Source: Pectobacterium betavasculorum | GTDB taxonomy: Bacteria; Pseudomonadota; Gammaproteobacteria; Enterobacterales; Enterobacteriaceae | Direction of reading: 5' to 3' | NCBI RefSeq assembly: GCF_000749845.1 | Contig: NZ_JQHM01000005.1 | Location: forward strand, 62,001-126,000 | DNA: 64,000 bases | Shown here: piece after piece, positions 48,951 to 59,089 of the stretch | Layout of the letters: every line of letters starts with the position of its first letter | How positions within the stretch are numbered: the first letter of the stretch is position 1 | Program-made: the position numbers and the translations under genes | The notes under the pieces: model-generated | Database searches by the model: none | The model's input: only the letters and a program-made list of their open reading frames with translations | What the model was told of the DNA's origin: nothing

Positions 48951-49333
48951 GTCATATCACGCTTTGTATTGTATTGATGTTGCTCTTCTTGCCACATAGC
49001 GTGCAGGCAGAACGCGCAGAACGCGCAGAACGCATAGACCCTTTTCATCCTTTGGCTACTGCGCGTTGTTTACCTTCAGCGACATTTCCACCGTGGCAGC
49101 TAAAAGGCGTGATTGGCTCTGGCGATCGTTGGATTGGTTGGTTAGCGCAGCCAGAGGCTGTGGGGTGGCTCCGGCTGGCAAGTGGCGAGACGATCCCGCC
49201 AGGAAACTGGCTGGTCAGTCAACTGGACAAATCAGGAGCCAAACTGGTTCCGACGGCGGGTGAGGCAGGCTGTGACGGCTTGCCTGATAAGCTGCTGCTG
49301 GCTTCTCCGTTTATCAATAGGCCAGTGGGATAG
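48947..49333 (+). CDS. hofP: HofP (PilP-like) periplasmic protein
   Basis: 128 residues with signal peptide (CIVLMLLFLPHSVQA). RAERAERIDPF contains a duplicated 9-bp unit in the DNA (GAACGCGCA twice, 49012-49029, then a diverged third). C-terminal PilP-like beta domain (LKGVIGSGDRWIGWLAQ). No lipobox Cys is visible after the signal, unlike many PilP lipoproteins. Confidence 0.82.
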   Translation: MSHITLCIVLMLLFLPHSVQAERAERAERIDPFHPLATARCLPSATFPPWQLKGVIGSGDRWIGWLAQPEAVGWLRLASGETIPPGNWLVSQLDKSGAKLVPTAGEAGCDGLPDKLLLASPFINRPVG

Positions 49334-49439
49334 ATGAAGCCTCTCTGGCGACACTTTGTTTTGAAAGCCGTTTTTTGACAATTATTTTTTGATAACGGCT
49401 ATTTTTTGATAACAGCGTATCTCGATAACAAGGAAGGTT

Positions 49440-50714
49440 ATGAATATAAGGATGTTATGTCGGGTGGTGGCGTGGAGCTGTCTTTTGCTTCTCAGCGTGC
49501 CGTGTCAGGCCAGTGCGGAGAGTCCGGTATCGATAGCGTTTGAAGATTCACCGATATCGCGCGTGTTACAGGCATTAGCCGATCACCAGCAGCTCAATGT
49601 GGTAATTGCGCCAGGCGTGACGGGGAATCTCAGTTTAAGGCTGGCAGATATTCCCTGGCAGCAGGCGTTGGATATTGTTTTACGCATGGGGAAGCTCAGC
49701 GTAGAGCGCAATGGCAATGTGCTGCTGGTTTTCCCTGCTGATCACCTTAACGCCTTGCAGAAAGAACGGGACGAACATGCGGCGGAGCTGGCGCAGAAAT
49801 TACCGCTACATAATCTTGCTGTGGCCTTGCAGTATGCTGATGCCACGGAAGTGGCGGCCAGCGTTCAGGCACAACATGGGACGCTGCTTTCTACGCGCGG
49901 CAGCGTAACCGTGGATAAACGGACAAATACCCTGTTGATTCGCGATACGGAAGAGGCTATGGCACAGCTCGAACCGTGGGTGAAAGCGCTCGACCTACCG
50001 TTAGCGCAGGTACAACTGGCGGCACATATTGTCACTATCAGCAGTGAACACTTGCAGGCGCTGGGTGTTAGCTGGGGGCTGGGTGAAGGGGGCGCGGCGA
50101 ACAAAGCGCTCAGGCTGAATAATTTTAATGTTGGTCTGCCAGTGGATACGCCAGCGATCAATGCCGGGTTCCATCTGGCGCGGTTGAATGGACGCCTGCT
50201 GGATCTGGAGTTAATGGCGCTGGAACAGGAAAGCCAGGTCGAAATTATCGCCAGTCCCCGTCTGTTTACCGCACATCAGCAAACTGCCAGCATTAAACAA
50301 GGCACGGAAATTCCCTATCAGGTCTCCAGCGGTGCCAGCGGATCGACGTCTATCGAATTCAAAGAGGCGGTATTAGGCATGGAAGTCACACCTGACATTC
50401 TGCGTGCCGGACGTATTACGCTGAACCTGAAAATCAGCCAAAACATGCCGGGACAGACGATTAAGCAAGGTGATAACGGCGAGGCGTTAGCGATCGATAA
50501 ACAGGAAATCCAAACTCAGGTGACGGTTGCTGACGGCGAAACCATCGTATTAGGCGGTATTTTCCAGCAGCAAAAGAAAAACACCGACCGGCAGGTGCCA
50601 ATATTGGGTGAGGTTCCCGTATTTGGTCATCTGTTCAGAAACCATACTCAACAGCATACGCGTCGAGAATTGGTCATTTTCATTACACCGACGCTGATCC
50701 CCGCATCATTATGA
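49440..50714 (+). CDS. hofQ: HofQ, secretin-type outer-membrane DNA uptake porin
   Basis: 424 residues. Signal peptide about 1-26 (VPCQASAE), STN domain (ISIAFEDSPISRVLQAL-like, ALADHQQLNVVIAPGV), one secretin N1 domain (LQYADATEVAAS), and the secretin barrel (VEIIASPRLFTAHQQTASIKQ part, VADGETIVLGGIF, ITPTLIP). AAGGAAGGTT precedes the ATG. Last gene of the operon. Confidence 0.92.
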   Translation: MNIRMLCRVVAWSCLLLLSVPCQASAESPVSIAFEDSPISRVLQALADHQQLNVVIAPGVTGNLSLRLADIPWQQALDIVLRMGKLSVERNGNVLLVFPADHLNALQKERDEHAAELAQKLPLHNLAVALQYADATEVAASVQAQHGTLLSTRGSVTVDKRTNTLLIRDTEEAMAQLEPWVKALDLPLAQVQLAAHIVTISSEHLQALGVSWGLGEGGAANKALRLNNFNVGLPVDTPAINAGFHLARLNGRLLDLELMALEQESQVEIIASPRLFTAHQQTASIKQGTEIPYQVSSGASGSTSIEFKEAVLGMEVTPDILRAGRITLNLKISQNMPGQTIKQGDNGEALAIDKQEIQTQVTVADGETIVLGGIFQQQKKNTDRQVPILGEVPVFGHLFRNHTQQHTRRELVIFITPTLIPASL

Positions 50715-51065
50715 GTAAACCCAGTCTGGCTCTGATGTTATACGGTAGTTTCTTCTCGGACAGGGAGCAATATTTTGTCACGTTAGGCGCTTATGCGTTT
50801 GACGCTGCGGCGGATTTAGCTTACAAGGGTTAGCGAATTGAGCACTGAAGTGTTGTTCCACCGAAAATGTCGATAAAACATACTACATTGGCCACCTGAG
50901 GTCGGTGTGACATTTTATTCGGTTGCCAAACTACCCTGAGTCTTGAGATAATTTTTTGTCTGATTCTCGCACTATCGCTCATGAGGTTTCAGTTTAGGTC
51001 CCGCCGCTGGGTTAATTGGCGGGGCGGGTTATCATTAACGAATTGTCTTAGTAATACCAAAAAAC
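50715..51065 (+). other. Intergenic region hofQ-aroK
   Basis: 351 bp. A 40-codon frame beginning at 50711 overlaps the hofQ stop as ATGA (MSKPSLALMLYGSFFSDREQ...) and ends at 50833; no homologue recognised and no coding bias evident. The rest should hold the aroK promoters. A short 5' leader repeat of GC-rich bases (GGGTTAATTGGCGGGGCGGG) lies at about 51009-51028. Confidence 0.4.
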
Positions 51066-51587
51066 ATGGCAGAGAAACGCAATATCTTTCTGGTTGGGCC
51101 TATGGGTGCCGGCAAAAGCACTATTGGCCGTCAGTTAGCTCAGCAACTCAATATGGAGTTTTTCGACTCCGATCAAGAAATTGAGCGACGCACTGGAGCT
51201 GATGTGGGCTGGGTATTCGATGTGGAGGGCGAAGAAGGCTTCCGCGATCGTGAAGAGAAAGTCATTAATGAATTGACGGAAAAGCAAGGCATCGTACTGG
51301 CGACAGGCGGTGGCTCAGTCAAATCACGTGAGACGCGCAATCGTCTTTCCGCGCGCGGCGTTGTCGTTTATTTGGAAACGACAATCGAGAAACAGCTGGC
51401 CCGCACGCAGCGTGACAAGAAGCGTCCGTTACTTCAGGTTGAAACCCCTCCACGTGAAGTATTGGAAGCGTTGGCGAAAGAGCGGAACCCGCTGTATGAA
51501 GAAATCGCTGATGTTACCATTCGGACTGACGAGCAAAGTGCTAAGGTCGTTGCTAACCAGATTATCAATATGCTGGAAAGTAACTAA
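51066..51587 (+). CDS. aroK: Shikimate kinase I
   Basis: 173 residues. P-loop GPMGAGKST (about 11-19), shikimate-binding DxxIE as [11 protein letters not shown] and GGGSV. Phosphorylates shikimate in aromatic amino-acid synthesis; cytoplasmic. Followed by aroB after 51 bp, as in other enterobacteria. Confidence 0.97.
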   Translation: MAEKRNIFLVGPMGAGKSTIGRQLAQQLNMEFFDSDQEIERRTGADVGWVFDVEGEEGFRDREEKVINELTEKQGIVLATGGGSVKSRETRNRLSARGVVVYLETTIEKQLARTQRDKKRPLLQVETPPREVLEALAKERNPLYEEIADVTIRTDEQSAKVVANQIINMLESN

Positions 51588-51638
51588 GAGCATACCTTAT
51601 CCGCATTGAGCGGATCCTGAACGGGTTGTTTAACGCGC

Positions 51639-52724
51639 ATGGAAAGAATTACCGTAACACTAGGGGAACGTAGTTATCCCATTACGATAGCCGCCGGATT
51701 ATTTAATGATTCGGCTTCTTTTATGCCGTTAAAAGCGGGGGAACAGGCCATGCTGGTGACCAACCAGACGTTGGCCCCTCTGTATCTTGACCGCGTTCGT
51801 GGTGTGCTGGAAAACAATGGCGTGCATGTCGATCAGGTTATTTTACCTGACGGTGAGCAATATAAATCGCTGACCGTATTGGATCAGGTTTTTACCGCGC
51901 TGTTGGCGAAGCCGCATGGCCGTGATACGACGATTGTTGCCCTGGGGGGCGGTGTCATCGGTGATTTAGCCGGTTTTGCCGCAGCCAGCTATCAGCGTGG
52001 CGTCCGATTCATTCAGGTGCCGACAACGCTGCTATCGCAGGTAGATTCCTCCGTCGGTGGTAAAACCGCCGTCAATCACCCGTTAGGTAAAAACATGATC
52101 GGGGCGTTCTATCAGCCCGTATCGGTTGTGATCGATCTGGACTGCCTGAAATCTTTACCGGCACGGGAATTGTCATCCGGGCTGGCGGAAGTCATCAAGT
52201 ACGGCATTATTCTGGATCGTGACTTCTTTCTTTGGCTTGAAGAAAATATTGAGGCAGTGCGTGAGCTACAGCCTGACGCGTTGGCTTACTGCATTCGACG
52301 CTGCTGTGAAATCAAAGCGGCAGTGGTCGCAGCAGATGAACGCGAAAGTGGTATGCGTGCACTGCTCAATTTGGGCCATACTTACGGTCATGCTATCGAA
52401 GCGGAAATGGGCTACGGCAACTGGCTTCATGGCGAAGCGGTTGCGGCAGGCATGGTGATGGCTGCACACACGGCACGTCGCCTCGGGCAGTTCTCCGCTG
52501 AGGATGTCGAGCGAGTCAAATCTCTGCTGGTTCGTGCTGGTCTGCCAGTGAACGGCCCGACGCAAATGGTGCCTGAATCCTATCTTCCCCACATGATGCG
52601 CGACAAGAAAGTATTGGCGGGTGAGTTACGTCTGGTTCTGCCAACGGCAATTGGTCAGTCAGAAGTTCGCGGTGGTGTAGCACATGACATAGTGTTGGCT
52701 TCGATAACAGATTGCCTTGCCTGA
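51639..52724 (+). CDS. aroB: 3-dehydroquinate synthase
   Basis: 361 residues. NAD-binding [19 protein letters not shown] (about 105-123), [19 protein letters not shown], metal ligands Glu in AEVIKYG and His in [12 protein letters not shown] and NWLHGEAV. Makes dehydroquinate from DAHP. Upstream of damX, and with aroK in one transcription unit. Confidence 0.97.
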   Translation: MERITVTLGERSYPITIAAGLFNDSASFMPLKAGEQAMLVTNQTLAPLYLDRVRGVLENNGVHVDQVILPDGEQYKSLTVLDQVFTALLAKPHGRDTTIVALGGGVIGDLAGFAAASYQRGVRFIQVPTTLLSQVDSSVGGKTAVNHPLGKNMIGAFYQPVSVVIDLDCLKSLPARELSSGLAEVIKYGIILDRDFFLWLEENIEAVRELQPDALAYCIRRCCEIKAAVVAADERESGMRALLNLGHTYGHAIEAEMGYGNWLHGEAVAAGMVMAAHTARRLGQFSAEDVERVKSLLVRAGLPVNGPTQMVPESYLPHMMRDKKVLAGELRLVLPTAIGQSEVRGGVAHDIVLASITDCLA

Positions 52725-52873
52725 TACGCAACGGTAGCCAGTTATGAAACAGAAGTATTAACGACAGACGCGCCCTGATGGGTTATGGTTAATAAAATAC
52801 AATGCGTTACGATTCAATGATTCGCCTTGGCGACCTCGTGGCGGATTCGAGCTTTTTAGTGGGGAGATGTTAA

Positions 52874-53854
52874 ATGGATGAGTTCAAGCCGGAAGATGAG
52901 CTGAAGCCTGATACCAGTGACCGTCGACCTACTCGTCAGCAAAAAAGCAGTAATTTCGCGGTACCAAAAATCGCGCTATCCAGACAGCACCTGATGATTG
53001 GCATCGGGATTGTGGTGCTGGTGCTGCTGATCGTGGGTATTGGCTCTGCTTTGCAGGCACCTTCTCAGCCACAAACGTCACAGACGCAAAATCAAGCGGG
53101 TGGAGAGCGAAATATCGATCTCTCTTCATCGTCGCCCATGACTCAAGGTTCGCAGGGTGAGAACCCTACGGCAGTTCCTGGCGATGTCAGTCATGGTCAA
53201 ACACCAGCGCAGGCGTCTTCTCAAGCGCCGATGTCGCCTCAAACATTAAGCGCACCACCGATTTCTGGTACGCCGACCGATGCGCAGGTTCAACAGCCTG
53301 TGACAGGACAGCAGCGTATCGAGCTGCCGGGTAATATCACGGATGCGTTGTCGCAACAGCAGGGGCGTGTTAGCGAATTTTCTCAGGGTACGGCAGGAAA
53401 TTCGACGCTGCCGACGGCACCTGCAACGGTTGCTCCAGCGGGGAAAACGCCAGCAACATCGGCTAAAAATACGCACAATACGACGTCTGCACACGCTAGC
53501 AACGCCAAGCCTGCCGCGACTAGCGCGTCAAAAACGCCAGCGGCAAGTAAACCTGCTACTCACGCAAAAGCGGCTCCAACGGCTGCCGGACAGAACGCTT
53601 CCGTACAGAATGCGCCTGCCAGCCACTTTACTTTGCAACTGAGCAGCGCTTCACGCTCAGACACGCTGAAAGCCTACGCGAAACAGCATAACCTCGCCCA
53701 TTCATGGGTGTATGAAACCAAACGAGACGGAAAATCCTGGTATGTGTTAGTGACCGGAGTCTATGCTTCTTCTGCGGAAGCGAAACAGGCGATTGCCGCG
53801 TTGCCGCAGAGGTACAAGCGAAAAAACCATGGGTTAAGCCGATCCGCCAGGTGA
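52874..53854 (+). CDS. damX: DamX, SPOR-domain division protein with a frameshifted C-terminus
   Basis: 326 residues as read. TM about 36-57, a long Pro/Ala/Gln/Ser/Thr linker, then the SPOR domain (FTLQLSSASRSDTLKAYAKQ to SSAEAKQAIAALP) that binds denuded glycan at the septum. After AALP (codon 311, near 53806) the frame reads QRYKRKNHGLSRSAR. One frame over, the DNA encodes AEVQAKKPWVKPIRQVKQDL and ends at 53874, which matches the normal DamX end (ADVQAKNPWAKPLRQV in E. coli). One base, probably a G, is missing at about 53803-53808. It is either a real mutation or a sequencing error. Confidence 0.9.
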   Translation: MDEFKPEDELKPDTSDRRPTRQQKSSNFAVPKIALSRQHLMIGIGIVVLVLLIVGIGSALQAPSQPQTSQTQNQAGGERNIDLSSSSPMTQGSQGENPTAVPGDVSHGQTPAQASSQAPMSPQTLSAPPISGTPTDAQVQQPVTGQQRIELPGNITDALSQQQGRVSEFSQGTAGNSTLPTAPATVAPAGKTPATSAKNTHNTTSAHASNAKPAATSASKTPAASKPATHAKAAPTAAGQNASVQNAPASHFTLQLSSASRSDTLKAYAKQHNLAHSWVYETKRDGKSWYVLVTGVYASSAEAKQAIAALPQRYKRKNHGLSRSAR

Positions 53855-53953
53855 AGCAGGACTTGAATAAGTAATACCAATTTTAGCCCTGATGTGCTGT
53901 CTGACACAGAGTACAATCCGCGGCTCTGAAACGTATGAGTAACTAACGACGGC

Positions 53954-54766
53954 ATGAAGAAGAACCGCGCTTTTTTAAAATGGGCTGGTGGTAAATATCC
54001 GCTGGTAGAAGAAATTCGTCGCTATTTACCCGCAGGAGACTGTCTTATTGAGCCCTTTGTTGGCGCGGGTTCCGTATTTTTGAATACGGAATACGATCGC
54101 TACATACTGGCTGATATTAATAGCGACCTGATTAATCTCTACAATATTGTTAAATCGAATGCAGATGAGTTTGTTACCGACGCTCGTAAGCTGTTCACGG
54201 ATGAGGTAAACACGTCAGAGACGTTTTATCTGCTGCGTGAAGAATTTAACCTTTGCAGCGATGCCTATCGTCGTGCGCTGCTGTTTCTCTATTTGAATCG
54301 CCACTGTTATAACGGTCTGTGCCGTTACAACATGCGCGGTGAATTCAATGTTCCTTTCGGGCGCTATAAAAAACCCTATTTTCCTGAAGAAGAAATTCGC
54401 TGGTTCGCCTTGAAAGCGCAAAATGCCACTTTTGTCTGTGAGCATTATCAGGACACGCTGGAAAAAGCTGAGAAGGGATCGGTTATTTATTGCGATCCGC
54501 CTTATGCGCCGCTGTCTGCGACCGCGAACTTTACGGCCTATCACACCAATAACTTCAGCCGTGCCGACCAGCAGAGTTTGGCGCAATTGGCGCGCCGTTT
54601 ATCAGCAGAAAGCCAGATTCCGGTACTGATTTCCAATCATGACACGTTACTGACTCGTGAGTGGTATCAGGAAGCGGTGCTTTATGTTGTTAAAGCGCGC
54701 AGAACGATTAGCCGTAATATTTTAGGGCGTAGTAAAGTAAACGAGTTATTAGCCCTATATCGGTAA
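53954..54766 (+). CDS. dam: DNA adenine methyltransferase
   Basis: 270 residues. FxGxG-type FVGAGSVFLN (about 35), catalytic DPPY at 181-184 (VIYCDPPYAPL), recognition segment RYNMRGEFNVPFG. Methylates adenine in GATC; role in mismatch repair and replication control. Cytoplasmic. Same order aroB-damX-dam-rpe-gph-trpS as E. coli. Confidence 0.98.
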   Translation: MKKNRAFLKWAGGKYPLVEEIRRYLPAGDCLIEPFVGAGSVFLNTEYDRYILADINSDLINLYNIVKSNADEFVTDARKLFTDEVNTSETFYLLREEFNLCSDAYRRALLFLYLNRHCYNGLCRYNMRGEFNVPFGRYKKPYFPEEEIRWFALKAQNATFVCEHYQDTLEKAEKGSVIYCDPPYAPLSATANFTAYHTNNFSRADQQSLAQLARRLSAESQIPVLISNHDTLLTREWYQEAVLYVVKARRTISRNILGRSKVNELLALYR

Positions 54767-54887
54767 TACCATTTTGTGTACAGGTGGGGTAAACAGAGCG
54801 CAGTGAATCGGTTAATGTCGTCCAAGTGACCTCATTAGCCGGATAGGTTACCCGCAGGCATTCAGACTTTACCGTTTGGAGAAATGA

Positions 54888-55565
54888 ATGAAACCGTTTT
54901 TAATCGCGCCGTCCATTTTGTCGGCTGATTTTGCCCGTCTTGGTGAAGATACCGCTAAGGTATTGGCTGCTGGGGCTGATGTGGTCCATTTTGATGTCAT
55001 GGATAACCACTATGTGCCAAATTTGACGATTGGCCCGCTGGTTCTGAAATCCCTGCGCGATTACGGCATTACCGCGCCGATTGACGTCCACCTGATGGTG
55101 AAACCCGTCGATCGTATCATCCCCGATTTCGCCAACGCGGGAGCCAGTTTCATTACCTTTCACCCCGAAGCCACGGATCACCTCGATCGTTCACTGCAAC
55201 TGATCAAGGATCACGGCTGCAAGGCAGGGCTAGTATTTAACCCTGCGACCCCGCTAAGTTATCTTGATTACGTCATGGATAAGCTGGATATCATTTTGTT
55301 GATGTCGGTTAACCCTGGATTTGGCGGTCAGTCCTTTATTCCCAGTACGCTGGATAAACTGCGTCAGGTTCGTCGCTTGATCGATGACAGCGGTTACGAC
55401 ATTCGACTGGAAGTCGATGGCGGCGTTAAAGTGGAGAATATCGGCGCGATTGCTGAAGCGGGCGCGGACATGTTTGTGGCGGGGTCGGCTATTTTCGGTC
55501 ATCCAGATTACCGAGCTGTCATTGATCAAATGCGTAATGAAATCTCAGGGACGAAACATGGCTGA
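54888..55565 (+). CDS. rpe: Ribulose-phosphate 3-epimerase
   Basis: 225 residues. TIM barrel: [43 protein letters not shown] and VDGGV, with two metal-binding His and two catalytic Asp. Pentose phosphate pathway. GGAGAAATGA supplies the ribosome binding site. Its stop overlaps gph by 8 bp. Confidence 0.98.
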   Translation: MKPFLIAPSILSADFARLGEDTAKVLAAGADVVHFDVMDNHYVPNLTIGPLVLKSLRDYGITAPIDVHLMVKPVDRIIPDFANAGASFITFHPEATDHLDRSLQLIKDHGCKAGLVFNPATPLSYLDYVMDKLDIILLMSVNPGFGGQSFIPSTLDKLRQVRRLIDDSGYDIRLEVDGGVKVENIGAIAEAGADMFVAGSAIFGHPDYRAVIDQMRNEISGTKHG

Positions 55566-56262
55566 ATTAACCGCGATTCGCGGGTTGGCTTTTGATTTGG
55601 ACGGTACGTTGATTCACAGTGCGCCGGGTCTGGCGGCGGCTATCGATCAGGCATTAGTCGCACAGTCGTTGCCTGCGGCGGGCGAAGCCCGTGTCTCAAC
55701 CTGGATTGGTAACGGTGCGGACGTGATGGTTGAACGAGCGCTACGTTGGGCTGGCGTTGAGCCGACTGCTGCACGCGTGCAGGAAACCCGTGAGCGGTTC
55801 GACAGCTATTATGCGCAGACGGTAGATAGCGGCAGCACGCTGTTCCCGCAGGTTAAAGAGACGCTGGCGCAGTTGGCACAGCAAGGCGTTCCGATGGCGG
55901 TGGTGACCAATAAACCCACGCCGTTTGTTGCGCCGCTGTTGTCAGGATTAGGAATCGGCGACTATTTTTCGCTGATTATCGGTGGCGATGATGTCATTGT
56001 GAAAAAGCCTCACCCCGCGCCACTCTATCTGGTACTCGGTAAACTCGGGCTGCGCGCTAGCGAACTGTTGTTCGTCGGCGATTCCCGCAATGATATTCAG
56101 GCGGCACAGGCCGCGGGCTGCCGCAGTGTTGGTATGACGTATGGTTATAACTATGGTGAAGCGATCGAGCGGAGTCAGCCCGATGTCGTTCTGGATCGTT
56201 TTGCCGATATTTTGCCCCTGATCGGGCATTCTTCTTCACACAATCAGGAACCCTTAGTATGA
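55558..56262 (+). CDS. gph: Phosphoglycolate phosphatase
   Basis: 234 residues from the ATG at 55558, inside the rpe end. HAD motif [11 protein letters not shown], motif II VVTNKP, motif [14 protein letters not shown] and [12 protein letters not shown]. Removes 2-phosphoglycolate formed in DNA repair. Overlaps trpS by 4 bp (ATGA). Confidence 0.97.
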   Translation: MAELTAIRGLAFDLDGTLIHSAPGLAAAIDQALVAQSLPAAGEARVSTWIGNGADVMVERALRWAGVEPTAARVQETRERFDSYYAQTVDSGSTLFPQVKETLAQLAQQGVPMAVVTNKPTPFVAPLLSGLGIGDYFSLIIGGDDVIVKKPHPAPLYLVLGKLGLRASELLFVGDSRNDIQAAQAAGCRSVGMTYGYNYGEAIERSQPDVVLDRFADILPLIGHSSSHNQEPLV

Positions 56263-57263
56263 GCAAGCCCATTGTATTTAGCGGTGCGCAGCCGTCTGGT
56301 GAATTGACCATTGGTAACTACATGGGGGCGTTACGTCAGTGGGTCAACATGCAGGACGATTACGACTGCATCTATTGCATTGTGGATTTGCATGCCATCA
56401 CGGTACGTCAGGATCCGCAGGCGCTGAGAAAAGCGACGCTGGATACGTTGGCACTGTATTTGGCCTGTGGCATCGATCCGAAAAAGAGCACCATTTTTGT
56501 TCAGTCTCACGTGCCTGAGCACAGCCAATTGAGCTGGATATTGAATTGCTACGCGTATTTCGGCGAGTTGAGCCGCATGACGCAGTTCAAAGATAAATCC
56601 GCGCGTTATGAAGAGAATATCAACGCCGGTTTGTTTGACTATCCGGTGCTGATGGCGGCGGATATCCTGCTGTATCAAACGAATCAGGTGCCAGTGGGCG
56701 AAGATCAGAAGCAGCATCTGGAATTGAGCCGTGACGTTGGTCAGCGCTTCAACAGCCTGTATGGCGATATTTTCAAAGTGCCTGAACCGTTCATTCCGAA
56801 GTCGGGCGCGCGCGTGATGTCGCTGCTGGAACCGACCAAGAAGATGTCCAAGTCCGACGATAACCGCAACAATGTTATTGGGCTGCTGGAAGATCCGAAA
56901 GCGGTGGTGAAGAAGATCAAACGCGCAATGACCGATTCTGATGAGCCGCCAGTCATTCGCTATGATGTGAAGAATAAAGCCGGGGTATCGAACCTGCTAG
57001 ATATTCTGTCTGGTGTGACGGGAAAAAGCATCCCTGAGCTGGAGCAGGCGTTTACTGGCCAGATGTATGGTCACCTGAAAGGCGCGGTAGCGGATGCCGT
57101 ATCCGGTATGCTGTCTGAGCTGCAAGAGCGTTATCATCGCTACCGTAACGATGAGGCTTTCCTGCAACAGATCATGCGTGAAGGGGCTGACAAAGCGAGT
57201 GCTCGCGCGCAGGAAACGCTGAAGAAAGTCTACGACGCCGTCGGTTTTGTTTCCCGCCCGTAA
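56259..57263 (+). CDS. trpS: Tryptophanyl-tRNA synthetase
   Basis: 334 residues, class I. HIGH-type signature in [20 protein letters not shown] in [12 protein letters not shown]. Charges tRNA-Trp. Last gene of the damX-dam-rpe-gph-trpS unit, followed by a good terminator. Confidence 0.98.
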   Translation: MSKPIVFSGAQPSGELTIGNYMGALRQWVNMQDDYDCIYCIVDLHAITVRQDPQALRKATLDTLALYLACGIDPKKSTIFVQSHVPEHSQLSWILNCYAYFGELSRMTQFKDKSARYEENINAGLFDYPVLMAADILLYQTNQVPVGEDQKQHLELSRDVGQRFNSLYGDIFKVPEPFIPKSGARVMSLLEPTKKMSKSDDNRNNVIGLLEDPKAVVKKIKRAMTDSDEPPVIRYDVKNKAGVSNLLDILSGVTGKSIPELEQAFTGQMYGHLKGAVADAVSGMLSELQERYHRYRNDEAFLQQIMREGADKASARAQETLKKVYDAVGFVSRP

Positions 57264-57273
57264 ATCTTAATCA

Positions 57274-57306
57274 CCGTCAGGAGGTTTTCTCCTGACGGGT
57301 TCTTTT
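57274..57306 (+). terminator. Intrinsic terminator of trpS
   Basis: CCGTCAGGAG (57274-57283), loop GTTTT, CTCCTGACGG (57289-57298), then GTTCTTTT. Eleven bases after the trpS stop and 17 before the cysG stop on the other strand. Confidence 0.88.
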
Positions 57307-57314
57307 ACGTCTTG

Positions 57315-58694
57315 TTATATTCTCTGGTCAGAGAACCAGCTCAATTTTTCCCGCAGCCCGACAACATTGCCGATGATGATCAAACTCGGGCTGCTGGCCT
57401 GCTGTGCTAATTCGCGCAGTTGGGAGAGCTGTCCAGTCAGAACGCGCTGTTTAGTTGAGGTACCGTTTTCGATAATGGCGACAGGCACGGTTTCTGGTAA
57501 CCGCTGTTCGATGAGCTTACTTTGAATGTGCTCAGCCTGCTGAAGCCCCATGTAAAACACCAGCGTCTGTTTTTCTGTCGCGAGGCTCGACCAGTCCAGA
57601 TCGGTGTCGTGCTTGACGTGTCCGGTGATCAGCCTGACGCCCTGTGAGCGATCGCGATGGGTAAGCGGAATACCGCTGTAGGCTGAACAGCCCGACGCGG
57701 CAGTAATACCAGGAACGACAGAGAACGGTACGCCCGCCTGTTGCAGGTGCTCTAGCTCTTCGGCACCACGACCGAAGATAAAGGGATCGCCGCCTTTCAG
57801 CCTGACGACCCGATGCCCCGCTCGTGCCTTTTCTTCCAGCAACTGATTGATTTGATCTTGAGGAACGCTGTGATAGCCAGACGCTTTGCCGACAAAGATT
57901 CGTTCTGCGTCGCGGCGCGACAGGTTGAGAATCTCTTTCGATACCAGTCGGTCGTAAACCACGATGTCGGCCTGTTGTAGATGCTGTAGGCCTTTCAACG
58001 TCAGTAATCCCGCATCGCCCGGCCCTGCACCGACCAGCGTCACCTCACCCCGGTCATCGAGCGGCGCGGAGAAAAGCAGTTCCGTCAGTTGTTGAACGCT
58101 CTGGCTATTGTCATTGGCCAGCGCCTGAGCCAGCCGATCGTGTACGAAGAGTTTTTCCCAGAAGCGACGGCGTGCGCTCATATTGCGGAACCGACTTTTG
58201 ACCCGACTGCGCAATTCACCTGCGTATGTCGCCAGCTTACCGAGATTTTGCGGCAGAATACTTTCCAGCTTTTCCCGCAGTAGCCGAGCCAATACAGGTG
58301 CAGCGCCGCCAGAAGACACCGCGACCATCAGCGGTGAACGATCGATGATCGACGGCATAATGAAGCTGGCGCGTTCTGGTGAATCCACCACGTTACAGAA
58401 AATTCGGCGCTTGCTGGCGCTGGCATAGACATGGTTATTGACGTCCTGATCGTCGGTAGCGGCAATGACCAACCACACCTCGTCCAATAGCGTAGGATCG
58501 AAAGTGCCGCGTACCAGCGTTAATTGCGCATCCTGCTCCCACATCCGAAACTGATCGTTAAAATCGAGCGCATTGACAGTAATCACTGCGCCAGCATCGA
58601 GCAATAGCCGGGCTTTGCGCTCGGCTATTTCACCGCCTCCTACCAACAGACAAGGTTTATCGTGCAACTGACAGAATATTGGCAGGTAATCCAT
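57315..58694 (-). CDS. cysG: Siroheme synthase CysG (trifunctional)
   Basis: 459 residues. N-terminal dehydrogenase/ferrochelatase ([28 protein letters not shown], about 1-200) and C-terminal uroporphyrinogen-III methyltransferase ([46 protein letters not shown]). Makes siroheme, the cofactor of NirB and sulfite reductase. 26 bp after nirD, so in the nir operon. Confidence 0.97.
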   Translation of the reverse strand: MDYLPIFCQLHDKPCLLVGGGEIAERKARLLLDAGAVITVNALDFNDQFRMWEQDAQLTLVRGTFDPTLLDEVWLVIAATDDQDVNNHVYASASKRRIFCNVVDSPERASFIMPSIIDRSPLMVAVSSGGAAPVLARLLREKLESILPQNLGKLATYAGELRSRVKSRFRNMSARRRFWEKLFVHDRLAQALANDNSQSVQQLTELLFSAPLDDRGEVTLVGAGPGDAGLLTLKGLQHLQQADIVVYDRLVSKEILNLSRRDAERIFVGKASGYHSVPQDQINQLLEEKARAGHRVVRLKGGDPFIFGRGAEELEHLQQAGVPFSVVPGITAASGCSAYSGIPLTHRDRSQGVRLITGHVKHDTDLDWSSLATEKQTLVFYMGLQQAEHIQSKLIEQRLPETVPVAIIENGTSTKQRVLTGQLSQLRELAQQASSPSLIIIGNVVGLREKLSWFSDQRI

Positions 58695-58720
58695 GTAACG
58701 CCTCTTGAAAACTTAGGTTA

Positions 58721-59089
58721 TTAGGGTAATGGTTGGCTATTATCAACCGCGATGTCACGGTCTGCGATGGATATTTGCACATCACCGTTTATTACCTGAG
58801 TATCATATGCTGCAACAGAATAGGCACCGTCCTCCAGACAAAAGCCATCATGAAGGCGGAAATGCTGTTTTTTCAATGGGCTTGCGACCCACAGTTCTTC
58901 ATGATGTTCCGCCACTATCCCACGACTTAATACGCTAGCCTGTGCAAAGGGGTCGATATTGCTGATGGCGTAAACCTGCTCATCGTTACGTGGTCGGAAC
59001 ACGGCAATCTGTTGCTGCTCGATCAGTGCGCAGACGCCAGTACCGGGTAGGATGTCGTCTAACTTACATACGGTCGTCCACTGGCTCAT
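58721..59089 (-). CDS. nirD: Nitrite reductase small subunit NirD
   Basis: 122 residues, Rieske-like fold without the cluster cysteines (ISNIDPFAQASVLSRGIVAEH, WVASPLKKQHFRL). About 14 residues longer at the C-terminus than E. coli NirD. Overlaps the nirB stop by 4 bp. No nirC nitrite channel gene follows; the next gene is cysG. Confidence 0.95.
   Translation of the reverse strand: MSQWTTVCKLDDILPGTGVCALIEQQQIAVFRPRNDEQVYAISNIDPFAQASVLSRGIVAEHHEELWVASPLKKQHFRLHDGFCLEDGAYSVAAYDTQVINGDVQISIADRDIAVDNSQPLP

Noticed and set aside
50711-50833. 40-codon frame overlapping the hofQ stop as ATGA
   Set aside because: No homologue or conserved feature recognised; coupling alone is not enough to call a gene.
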